From assembly GCA_029531795.1 (NCBI GenBank), contig JAPEIS010000010.1, forward strand, positions 1,674,001-1,738,000: a stretch of DNA of 64,000 bases, in the 5' to 3' direction. Source of the DNA: Sclerotinia nivalis. Its lineage: Eukaryota; Ascomycota; Leotiomycetes; Helotiales; Sclerotiniaceae. Shown here in pieces: positions 55,251-64,000 of the stretch; the stretch's first letter is position 1; the number at the start of each line of letters is the position of its first letter. Under the pieces are notes generated by a model. It ran no database searches. It had not been told where the DNA came from and saw only the letters and a program-made list of their open reading frames with translations. Position numbers and translations under genes: made by a program.

Positions 55251-55487
55251 TATTACAAAATTAAAATCAGGCCATTGGATTAGTCCCTTTAGTAGACTCC
55301 ATCTGTCCGATCCAACATCGAACAGAGTACACTCGATGATCATACCCTGTAAGAGTATTAGGGTTCAAAACTTTAGTATATATAAATATATTTAAAGGAA
55401 ACGTTCCTTTTATAGAAATGTAGTTCTTCGAGCTATATCTTATCAATAAAAGTGATTTCTGTTATCCTGTCTGCTGCCTCCGTGATA
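55251..55487 (+). repeat. 3' LTR of Gypsy-5, mutated first half
   Basis: 237 bp. The first half is RIP-mutated (TATTACAAAATTAAAATCAG where the 5' LTR has TGTCACGGGGTCAGGGCCGG). The end is clean (CTGCCTCCGTGATA). Confidence 0.94.
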
Positions 55488-55492
55488 AAACT

Positions 55493-56940
55493 CTATAATA
55501 GGGATATGAAGTATAACGATTCTAATAATAGTATTTAATATAAACTCATCATTTTCTATAATCAATACAATAAAGTCAATTTATTTTCTTTCTATTATAG
55601 TTTAGCCTTTTCTATAATACTACAAAATGAAACATTAAATTTCTATTTCATTATTATTAATTCTTGCAAACTATCTTTTGACGAAAGCATACACTATATA
55701 TATAACTACTTTGAAAATCAAGAATATCAACAAGCAATTTTCATTAAATGAGCTTTTATCACACTAACTTCGGTTCAAAAGAACAACTCTACTATTACTA
55801 TCCTCGAATGCTTTGAAAAGCTAATCAATATATTTCGAGATCTTCGATTCAATTTTTTTGTTGATCAACAAAATGAACCTTCTATACTTTTAAAGATCAT
55901 TACTGTTTGTTATTTTTATTTTATATATAAGCTAGCTTGTTTTGATCCTGTCTCGATTTATATAGACCAAATTAGCAAGATATGTTCTAGTATTATAATA
56001 TATGACCTTTTATTTAATAATAATCTATAATTATAGCTTCAAAAAAAACCTTTCTCCGAATTCGATTCTCTTCAAAAGGAAACATACTATATAGATCGAA
56101 CTTACAAAAGCAATTGAAGAATTCTATTTTGTCTTTCAGGCTCTAATACAAAATTCCAAGACAGGAAGTATTGTAGATATTATATTTGTAAAAAGAAAGG
56201 CTATTAATCAATTAATCATTTTATCGAAAAACAAAAGGAAACCAAACAACGTTATTAGGAACTCATTAGAACCAAACAATCTAAACACGCTTCTAGCTTC
56301 AAATGTTTGTATTGCTAATATATTATAAACGAATACGATACAATTATTCTTTCAAATGAACAATTCATTCTCCTTATAGAGGAATGCAAAAACTCTCTAC
56401 AAAAAAACCCCCAAAAGGAATTAAACGATAACTCTAATCTCGAAGGATTTTTCAACGAATTCATTTCTTCAGAGGTTTAATAAATTGTTATCGAGTTATA
56501 CAACAATACTATCATTCATTTTTTGGGAATTACAACTTTATTATCGATCCAAATCTTTTTCAATCATCGTTATTCAAATGAAGAATTCATCGAAATCATA
56601 ATCGATTCGAGAGCTGCTATTAAATCAACTACTGATCTCCATTAAATTAAGGCTTTACAGAAACTCATCGATGTTACGATTGCATTAAACCCTAATTCTA
56701 ATACTAATTTCGTTTTCGGAATTGGTAATACTAAATCAAAGGGAACTGTAATATTTGATATATTTATTGGAAATGTTATCTTTTATATTATAGATACCTA
56801 TATTTTTTTTTTTATCATTGATAGATATAGATCGTTTACAAATGATTTTTGACAACTTTAATAATACTATTGTAGATTCCAAAGAAAACAAAATCTGCTT
56901 TATAATTAGAAAGTTCGATTATATATTTCTTTTATAAAAT
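55493..56940 (+). pseudogene. Copia-A gag end and protease (copy 4)
   Basis: Resumes gag after Gypsy-5. The knuckle region at about 56150-56220 reads YYICKKKGY. Protease at about 56400-56940 has LEGFFNEFISSEV, IIIDSRAAIKSTT (DSG changed to DSR) and NTNFVFGIGNTKSKG. It ends just before the integrase zinc domain at 56990. Confidence 0.65.
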
Positions 56941-56959
56941 ATCATCCCTTTTCTCAATC

Positions 56960-57860
56960 CAATAGAAGTATATTCCACTATTCCATTCTTTTATTTCACC
57001 GATATAGAATTTCGAAGATTACATTATCGATTTGATCACCCTTCTATAGAGAAACTCTATAATATCCTAAAATGTACTAATCATAATGAATATACCGAAA
57101 AAGAACTTTATAAGCTCAACAAATTTTGTTATTTTTATCAAAAACATAATAAATCTTCAAAACGATTCAAATTTACTTTATATAACGATATCGAATTTAA
57201 TTTCACAATTTATATCGATATTATATATCTAGATAGAAAACCAGTTTTGTGTATTATCGATCAAGCAATATATTTCCAAACTATACGATTTCTACCTAAT
57301 ATTTCAGTAATTGCAATCTGGAATACTTTCAGAGAATATTAGATCGATATTTACATTGGATTTCCAGATTATCTAATTCACAATACCGAAAAGAATTTCA
57401 TCGAAAAAGAATTCGTAGATCGAACTTTATTTATAAATACTATAACGAAATCAATTCCTATCGAATTCTATTAATCAATTAGCATTATTGAACAATACTA
57501 TACACTTCTTTGCCGTACATACGAAATTATCATTGGAGAGATGGTTCAAGAACCTGGTATTACACAGGATATACATCTCCAAATGATTATAAAAGTTGTA
57601 AATGATTCAATTAATCCAAATGATTTAATTTCTACACTACTTGTATTCGAAATATACTCTAGAATCTTCAATCTAAACCTTCCAAGCTCTATCATTTTGC
57701 AACAAATCATAACTATTTAGAAAGTTATACAAGAAATTTATAAATTTTATATACAAAAACAAATTAACGATATTCTAAATCAACGAAATAATCCTTCAAC
57801 AAATCATATTCACAATCTCCCTATCAATTCTAATATTTTGATATAACAAAAAACAATTAC
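56960..57860 (+). pseudogene. Copia-A integrase (copy 4)
   Basis: Blocks: FRRLHYRFDHPSIEKLYNIL, FCYFYQKHNKSSKRFKF, FTIYIDIIYLDRKPVLCIIDQAIYFQTIRFL (first core Asp kept), IHNTEKNFIEKEFVDRTLF and VQEPGITQDIHLQMIIKVVND. Fewer stops than copy 3. The Cys ligands are partly changed to Tyr. Confidence 0.7.
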
Positions 57861-57987
57861 TTCTAAGAAAAACAAATAGAAAAATCTATTCCCTTTTTTC
57901 GAAAATAATAACGAAATCGATAGAATTCAATTTCCAAACAAAATTACTGAATTCAAGAATACTATTGTAAAATTATACTATTCCAAA

Positions 57988-58935
57988 TTGAAAGAAATAA
58001 TAGATCTTCTTGATAATCTTGATAAGGAAATCAACCCTTCTAATAACTCGGAATTAATCAATCAAAACCCAGATTCATCAAATTCAACACAGAAACCTGA
58101 TCGAAATATAGTCGTTCGTATAATAGCATTCCCTATATCTGCTATTATTTGTTCTATTAGTTATACTATACAATATCCTTTAGATTGAATTGAAATTCCG
58201 ATAATTCATCAATACTTTTCGGAAACGCTATTGATATCAAACCCTGACTTAATCATTTTTCTAGCAGGCGAAGATTTTGAAATTACCTCACCCAAATCTA
58301 ATTTTGTTGATTTTTATAGAAAAAAGATCGAAGAATTATTAGAAAAAAGAATTTTCAAAAACGTTCCTATCTTTTCGATCTCTACCGGAACTCGTATCTT
58401 CGGAAACCGATTCGTCAACGAAATCAAATATACCGGAATTAATAAAACTATAGAGAAATCACGATTAGTAATTCAAGTATACAACAATATTGGAAAAGAA
58501 ACTGTTTTGATTCAATCTCCAATTCTACAAAAGATCAATCAATAGAAACTATTGATTCTAATTTCAATCTTTAAATCAAAGAACATTTATATTTACCTTT
58601 GCGATATTTTACAAATCTATATTCAAACTACAATAAAGCTAAATCGATTATTTTATATTTATCCTTTTTAGAAAATACAATTTTTATAGAATATTATTTT
58701 TCAAATAAAGAAACTTTTATATAGTATTACAAAATCAAAAAGCCATTAATTCAAAATATATTATAATTATTATACGAATTATTTCGGTTTTACAATTTCA
58801 ACTTACAATTATTGTTTTCTTCATCGAAACAACGATATACTTGTATTTATTGGTATGCAAACCAACGATATATTTATTATTGTTGATAAAGCGTTTATTG
58901 AATTAAAACAAAAACAACTCAAAGCTATCAATTTT
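57988..58935 (+). pseudogene. Copia-A linker and reverse transcriptase (copy 4)
   Basis: Two open blocks: the linker (57988-58188, 66 codons, N/S/D/P-rich) and the RT N-terminus (58231-58545, 104 codons: IISNPDLIIFLAGEDFEI, TGTRIFGNRFVNEIKYTG, SRLVIQVYNNIGKETVLIQSPILQKINQ). The later frame contains GMQTNDIFIIVDKAF, with the catalytic pair reduced to ND. Confidence 0.75.
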
Positions 58936-58959
58936 CAAACAAAAGATTGTAAGATATTA

Positions 58960-59528
58960 ATAGAGACGAATTTTTTCAAATTCAATAAAGCTATTATATC
59001 ATTAATCGATGATATTATCAATCTAATTTAAAAACAATATTACAAGAATTTTCAACAAATCGTTTTTAGCTCTACAAATCTTAAAGGTATCAAAAGCAAA
59101 TTACAAAAGAATACTTCAACTCAGGAATAATATATCGCTTAGCAGACTAGAGAAACATATATCACTAATCTCATCCAACCAGAGGTTACATATTCATTAT
59201 CCTATACCACTCAAATCACCAATCCCACTCCAGAAGATATTGAATTCCTGAATAAGATTCTTTCTTGATAATTCTATAATACTATTAAAGGATTGAGATT
59301 CGTTCTTTTCGATTCAAAGACTTTTATCCTTTTTGTATTTGTAGATACAGGATTTGCAAATAACCCTAATCACTCTTTTCAAATCGGATATATTATAGTT
59401 CTAACGAATAAATCCAAAAATACAAATATCCTTTATTAAACCTCTATTAAATACAAAAGAGTTACTAAAAATACACTAGCTTCAAAACTTTATATAATGA
59501 TTTTTGAATTCAATATAATAAATATTAT
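58960..59528 (+). pseudogene. Copia-A RNase H, first part (copy 4)
   Basis: IEFLNKILS, FVDTGFANNPNHSFQIGYIIVL and a KYKRVTKNTLASKLYIMIF stretch, as in copies 2 and 3. It is cut at 59528 by the gag-only element and resumes at 61207 to about 61500. Confidence 0.68.
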
Positions 59529-59649
59529 TGTTGGAATACGAAATGTAGAGTTGCAAGTGTGTGTAGTTCTTATTGTAGTGTAGGTTCTATGGAAAGCTTA
59601 TATATGAGGTTATACGGCGAACAGGATGCTGACTCAGCAACTTCCAACA
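59529..59649 (-). repeat. 3' LTR of the gag-only element
   Basis: 121 bp, essentially unmutated (TGTTGGAATACGAAATG). TG and CA ends, with an inverted TGTTGGAA/TTCCAACA terminus. Confidence 0.92.
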
Positions 59650-59817
59650 TCCCTTTATTGTTGAAGTCCTCAAAAATGAAGCTATTCCCACTTTCCATAT
59701 ACTCAAAAATCATAAATCCTATTTAGGCCTCATTAAAAACTACAATATCTAGTCTTCTGTAGAGTTCAATATTTGCAGAAAAGAGTGCCTCTGATGTATC
59801 AATCCTTTAAAATCCTT

Positions 59818-60056
59818 TGAAGAATGGTGATTAGCCAGGTATTCAATCTCTTTATTCTTTGAGAATAGAAAACAACATGAAGAATGTTAAAATGATTAAT
59901 TAGATATTCAACCTCTTTACTCTTGTAATAGAAAACAATATGAAGAATAATAATCAATTAGATATTCAACCTCTTTACTTTTGTAGTAGAAAACAGTATG
60001 AAGAATGGTAATCAATCAGGTATTCAATTTCTTTACTTTCGTAGTAGAAAACAACT
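59818..60056. repeat. Minisatellite of four 57-63-bp units inside the gag-only element
   Basis: Units begin at 59818, 59878, 59941 and 59999, each starting TGAAGAAT and containing a TATTCAAYYTCTTTAYT core and TAGAAAACA. It lies just downstream of the gag stop, in what would be the 3' untranslated part. Confidence 0.85.
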
Positions 60057-61050
60057 ATATCCTTTCAAATTGTATTATATTGATATTCGTCCTTTTGGGA
60101 GCTTCGATACCATCTGCGAAGCTAGCTTTAGGGCTAGGGTTCTTATTTCTTCTTTTTTTCTTTGAAATCTTTTCCTCGGAATTCGATTTGGATGAGGAGG
60201 TATCTGATTCGTCCTTCGATTTCTTTGTGGATTTCGATTTCAATTTCGATTTCGATTTTCTCGTATGTTTTTGTGCTTTTATATAGGAATGGCAATTGCG
60301 TTGAAGGTGTCCTTTTTTTTCATAGAAATAATATTCACTTTTGTATTTATTATTCTTCTTTCTGTTTCTTTTTTTCGATTCTACGAAATTTGCAGTAGCT
60401 GTAGATAATATCGTTTCGTTCGATTGAAATTCGATTATAGATTGTTTCAATGTCATATTCTGCGAAAGAGCTAGTTTCTTATTAATTTGTTAATCGGTTT
60501 GTTGAGGAATGGTATGCATAAATTGATTTATTAGTTTGGTATTGGTAATAGGATTTGTACTATTCGATAATTGATATTGCCAATATAAAAGTTGATCGAT
60601 ATAGATTCGAATAATAGTAGTTTTATGATCGAATATTTGATTTCGAAATTCAATACGAATGTTATTGATGTAAAATGGATTCGATATTTGATCTGAAGAT
60701 TTTAATTTATTTTATATACTAAGCAAATCAACAGTATCAGCAAACTCCATTAGTTTCTTTTGTTGAATAAATGATACTGTCCCATTTAGAATAGTAAATG
60801 CTTTTCCTCTCCTATCAATAAACTCAGATCTTTTATGTTTTTCAACGATAATGATATTATTCGCAAGTATTGGTTCGATATCTAAACCAGCAATTATTCT
60901 TCAAGTATTGGCAGCAACAAAAGTTAATTTATAGGCAAAGTGAAAATCAGAATAATTATTTCCATCGAAAATGGGTATAGAACCTTATTTTGATTTGTAA
61001 TTCTTTTTGATCGATAATGATTGTTTTATAATAACGATGGATAATGTAAT
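60055..61050 (-). pseudogene. Gag of the small LTR element
   Basis: 133 open codons at 60055-60456 form the C-terminal half: KYKSEYYFYEKKGHLQRNCHSYIKAQK, a CCHC knuckle in which the first two Cys appear as Tyr, then a Lys/Ser-rich tail (KSKSKLKSKSTKKSKDESD, SEEKISKKKRRN) ending IQFERI and stop. The N-terminal half (60457 to about 61050) continues the frame with stops and includes a copia-type gag block (LLSIxNKLKSSDQISNPF-like, near 60680). The product would bind RNA and assemble particles. The knuckle form CxFCxKKGHLxRDCxxY is frequent in fungal copia gag. Confidence 0.75.
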
Positions 61051-61085
61051 TGTATCAGTAGAAATATAATACGGGCTTCATAACT

Positions 61086-61206
61086 TATTGGAATACAAAA
61101 TGTAGAGTTGCAAGTATATGTAGTTCTTATTATAGTATAGGTTCTATAGAAAGCTTATATATAAGGTTATACGGCGAACAGAATGCTGACTCAGCAACTT
61201 CCAACA
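61086..61206 (-). repeat. 5' LTR of the gag-only element
   Basis: 121 bp. Mutated at its inner edge (TATTGGAATACAAAATG on the plus strand) and clean at its outer edge (CAGCAACTTCCAACA). Confidence 0.92.
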
Positions 61207-61643
61207 ATTATAAAATCCTCCCTCGACTAAATGATTATTTACAATTATTCTATTCCGTTTATAGTATATACCAATCCGAAATCATTATATAAATGCTTTG
61301 TTAAACTTAGTACTATATATAAAAAGCGACTAATGATCGATCTAATATATATTCGCTAATTGTATAAAAGATAAGAAATTCAGAAGATCCATTGGATCGA
61401 TGGAAATACTAACCCTGCTGACGTAATAACGAAAACTAAACCCTATCAAGTTTTGAAGGAATTGATTGATACAAATAAAATCAAATTGGAAATAGAGATA
61501 TAAATAAAGAGAACAGGTATTAAGATTTAAGATTTTTCGAATATTAAGATTTAGGTTTTCGGATATTATAATTTTGGGTTTTTCTATTTCGTTTTTGTAT
61601 TTACATTCATTGTAGTTAGTTATTCTTTTAAGAAAATAATCAG

Positions 61644-61877
61644 TATTGATATTCATATACTCTTAAAGTATATAATCCTCATTTAAACGAAAACTTCTAT
61701 ATTAAAACCATTCGCATTCAATAGTTCTTTCGAATCTTGATATACAATATAATCTTTAATTTAGAAATCAATTGTATAACAATCCAAGCGCCCTCACGGG
61801 AATCTCTTTTGTGAATAACCTCAATACAATCGAAAACGTTTTCTATCGATACGACGATCACGGAGGTCGTACCGACA
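61644..61877 (+). repeat. 3' LTR of Copia-A copy 4
   Basis: 234 bp. The start is mutated (TATTGATATTCATATAC) and the end clean (GAGGTCGTACCGACA). Confidence 0.9.
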
Positions 61878-63048
61878 ATGATTAAATAGAATGATTATCC
61901 TTAATAGAATTTGCTTCGAACAATTTGGTTTCTGAAATAACAAGCTATTCGTTGTTCTTTGCGAACTACAATTTTAATCTACAATTGGGTATAGAATCTA
62001 ATAAATCCTGTTTTCTAGATATAACAATAACTCAAAAACGCGAATTCTTTAAAGAAAATAAAACAATTAATAAAATAGAATATATTCTAGATCAATTCAA
62101 AGCATTTGTAAAACAATTCATTGTAATCTATAAGGAATATATAAATCGAAATAGATCAGACTTATTATAATATACGAAAAAACAAAAAGTATATATGAAT
62201 ACAAAAAATATAAAGATATTTTGTAAAACAAAAAAACTCAACAATAAATAAATCAAATTATACAAAATAATAAAGATTTATTTATATACTTGCTTAATCG
62301 AATTATTAGAAAATATACGAATTTTCCTGGTATTCCATCATTCATTGTTACAACTAGTATATCCAAAACCTTATTTCCCAGGATAGACTTTGATTAACGA
62401 ATCAAAGTCGAAAACTATAAAGGATAGAATCCTCGAAAAAGAAGACGGAAAGAAAGAATTGATTCAGAAATGGGTATTTGAAGGTATACTTGATAATCAT
62501 ATTGAAGATAATTATTATTATCAAATCAAATAGAGATACTATATATTAATCTGGCAATCAATATTAGATCTAAAAAGACAATAAGAAAACCCTAATCGAA
62601 TACTATTGTTTATATCTCGAGAAACCTAAACTATTATTATAGATCTTGAATCACTCAGACGCAATAGTATTATTGCCAACTCCAGTTCCTATAAAGATTC
62701 TACAATGATCAATAAGAAAGAAAGTACAGTTTGTTTGAATAGAAAAGTAGTATTTTAAATTTTAAAACGATCTTAAAATTTGAAGGATGATCTTACAACT
62801 CAGGAATTTGGAGTGTTTAGATAAAACTTTATTTGAACAATTGTTTTACAAAAGGTTTTATTAGTAGTTTGAAGACAAATTAGGTTTTGAGAAAGGGGGT
62901 ATTGTTATAGGTTTGTAATCCGTTTCTAGCTAGTCTGTATGAATACCTAAGACACCCATCCCCTATATAGTCGACGCTCTTCCTAGTATCTTCTTCCTCC
63001 TTCGTAGAATATTATTCTATTTTAAAACACCCTACTACCACTGTGATA
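61878..63048 (+). mobile_element. Gypsy-4 copy, 3' part
   Basis: Integrase core end (61925-62170), a tail, a chromodomain (about 62430-62600: WVFEGILDNHIEDNYYYQIK, stop at Trp, RYYILIWQSILDL), a 3' region with the 25-bp hairpin (62757-62781), the tract GAAAGGGGGTAT and a 146-bp 3' LTR (62903-63048). It starts abruptly at the Copia-A copy 4 LTR. Confidence 0.8.
62903..63048 (+). repeat. 3' LTR of Gypsy-4
   Basis: 146 bp, start mutated (TGTTATAGGTTTGTAATCC), end clean (CTACTACCACTGTGATA). Confidence 0.88.
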
Positions 63049-63970
63049 ATTAATATCAATAATCGAAAACCTTTTTACAATTAAATAACTAAAAGAATTC
63101 AGAAAAGTTTTATAAATAACTATATAAGATTGCTGTATTTACAATAATAAAATCTATTATTATAAAAAACTATAGATTTCGTTTGATAATAAACTAAAGA
63201 TATAAATCTTATACAGAATACATTTATCGGACCCCACTGACTATTTTAGTCGTACGAAAATTATTGATTTGGTTTCCAAAAGCTATTAATAACTATAGAT
63301 GTATCAAGAAATAGATGTTTATATTTAAGCTTATGAATTCTATATTCGAATAAAATCCCCAAAGTCATCTTCCCCAGAGTTCCTGAAACCATTGTTTGTT
63401 CTTTTCCGATTGTAATCAGATATTTTGATCGATTATATTACATTTTTATCAAACTGCAAATATTACGATTCAATATACAAATATATATTAATGATTATTT
63501 ATAAATTAACAAAAATGAAGTATTTTATAAATACAAGATCTTTGATAACAAAAGAATTAATTAACGTTTTCATCAATCGTATTTATATATTATATAATCT
63601 ATTGGAAAATATTATTTCAGATCGAGGAATGCAATTTGTATCGGGATTCTGGATACAACTTTCTGAATAATTAAAAGTAGCCTTTAAACACAGCTCAATG
63701 TTTCATTTGCAAATAGATAATTAAATAAAACGAATCAATTCAATTCTAGAATAATATTTATATATATTTATAAACTTTTATCAAAATAATTAGATAGAAT
63801 AATTATCTCTAATAGAATTTGCTTTAAACAATTTAATTTCTGAAATAACAAATTGTTCGTTATTCTTTACGAATTATAATTTTAATCTACAATTGAATAT
63901 AGAATTTAGTAAATCTTGTTTTTTAAATATAATAATAACTCAAAAACGCGAATTCTTTAAAGGAAATAAG
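63049..63970 (+). mobile_element. Second Gypsy-4 fragment, integrase
   Basis: The open block 63425-63670 (81 codons) gives MIIYKLTKMKYFINTRSLITKELINVFINRIYILYNLLENIISDRGMQFVSGFW, with the second core Asp kept; the first core Asp (DRLTK expected) is lost. The frame goes on FHLQIDN, stop at Gln, IKRINSILE and NNLISEITNCSLFFTNYNFNLQLNIE, matching 61900-62050. Cut at 63970 by another LTR. Upstream (63049-63424) the frame is the zinc-binding part, mostly unreadable. Confidence 0.75.
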
Positions 63971-64000
63971 TGTCACGGGTTCGTAACCCGTTCCTAGCTA
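63971..64000 (+). repeat. Start of an unmutated Gypsy-4 LTR
   Basis: TGTCACGGGTTCGTAACCCG, continuing TTCCTAGCTA, is the unmutated form of the Gypsy-4 LTR start. It contains the inverted repeat ACGGGTT/AACCCGT. By the edge rule seen elsewhere it should be a 5' LTR of an element continuing beyond the window, inserted in an older copy of its own family. Confidence 0.8.

Larger units (their letters stand above)
49686..55487 (+). mobile_element. Gypsy-5 chromovirus (complete; same family as Gypsy-2)
   Basis: 5802 bp, two 237-bp LTRs, AAACT on both sides (49681-49685, 55488-55492). Domain order gag, knuckle, protease, RT, RNase H, integrase, chromodomain, all on the plus strand. The polypurine tract AAAAAAAGGGATAC precedes the 3' LTR. 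It is the least mutated gypsy element here, but every domain still has at least one stop or lost catalytic residue. Confidence 0.94.
59529..61206 (-). mobile_element. Small gag-only LTR element
   Basis: 1678 bp, with 121-bp LTRs at 59529-59649 and 61086-61206 (TGTTGGAATAC ... CTTCCAACA) and ATTAT on both sides (59524-59528, 61207-61211). Minus strand: 5' LTR at 61086-61206, then a possible primer site (AGTTATGAAGCCCG, similar to the complement of an initiator tRNA-Met anticodon loop), a gag with zinc knuckle, a four-copy minisatellite and a polypurine tract AATAAAGGGA before the 3' LTR. No protease, integrase or RT sequence fits in the space. It looks like a non-autonomous element of the TR-GAG type that would need enzymes from a full copia element. 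Confidence 0.85.
47932..61877 (+). mobile_element. Copia-A retrotransposon, copy 4 (complete, with two nested insertions)
   Basis: LTRs 47932-48165 and 61644-61877, both 234 bp and sharing an 8-bp shorter 3' region (TCGAAAACRTTTTCTATCGA), so a subfamily of Copia-A. Removing Gypsy-5, the gag-only element and one copy of each duplication leaves about 6456 bp. The flanks are ATTAT on the left and ATGAT on the right, and they continue into unrelated elements (Copia-D and Gypsy-4), so this copy does not have a clean insertion site. Confidence 0.88.

Noticed and set aside
5911..61877. CRISPR-like or satellite explanation for the recurring 240-bp sequence
   Set aside because: The copies are LTRs: TG...CA ends, paired around copia pol, flanked by 5-bp duplications, with no short regular spacing.
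1..64000. Mitochondrial, Plasmodium-like or other naturally A+T-rich genome
   Set aside because: The G+C-balanced island with a fungal intron-containing gene, clean LTR edges with normal G+C, and transition-type stop codons show that the A+T richness is secondary mutation of repeats.

Overview
This window is a strongly A+T-rich transposon graveyard from a filamentous ascomycete (Pezizomycotina-type). The evidence is: (i) nested LTR retrotransposons whose reading frames are broken mainly by TAA, TAG and TGA where CAA, CAG and TGG are expected, and whose LTR pairs differ almost only by C-to-T/G-to-A changes, the signature of repeat-induced point mutation (RIP); (ii) a Fot1/pogo-type transposon inserted at TA; (iii) one well-preserved, G+C-balanced gene with a 52-bp spliceosomal intron encoding a bZIP/DUF3425-type regulator, a fungal family. 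No rRNA, tRNA or CRISPR was recognised. Family names (Copia-A, Gypsy-2 and so on) are local labels.

Layout. 1-2684: 5' half of Copia-A copy 1 (minus). 2685-3640: unassigned. 3641-5910 and 30319 to about 34030: one chromovirus, Gypsy-1 (plus), split by Copia-A copy 2 (5911-30313, minus, TSD CAAAT). Copy 2 is itself split by Gypsy-2 (8581-20658, minus, TSD TTAAT), which carries Copia-A copy 3 (10461-16895, plus, TSD GTTTG), and by Copia-B (21221-27072, plus, TSD AGAAG). Removing the inserts leaves about 6463 bp for copy 2, against 6435 bp for undisturbed copy 3, so the reconstruction is self-consistent. Gypsy-1 has an unrecognised third ORF between its chromodomain and its probable 3' LTR.

34030-41157 holds LTRs and 5' ends of Copia-E (359-bp LTR) and Gypsy-4 (146-bp LTR), a solo Copia-E LTR, and a pogo element (39205-41038) inserted in a Copia-E LTR. 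41158 to about 42750 is the host-gene island. 43294-47931 holds fragments of Copia-E, Gypsy-4 and Copia-D, including two Copia-E 3' ends facing each other as a large inverted repeat. 47932-61877 is Copia-A copy 4 (plus), carrying Gypsy-5 (49686-55487, TSD AAACT) and a small gag-only LTR element (59529-61206, TSD ATTAT). 61878-64000 is Gypsy-4 material ending in the unmutated start of another Gypsy-4 LTR.

The most striking general pattern is that in every complete LTR pair the outward-facing edge of each LTR is nearly unmutated while the inward-facing edge is RIP-mutated. This gives a mirror-image gradient that also lets orphan LTRs be called 5', 3' or solo. The other main leads are the gag-only element with an internal minisatellite, the near-perfect palindrome just after the 5' LTR in both Copia-A and Copia-B, the extra Gypsy-1 ORF, the UAAUG upstream ORF of the bZIP gene, and the asymmetric pogo termini.
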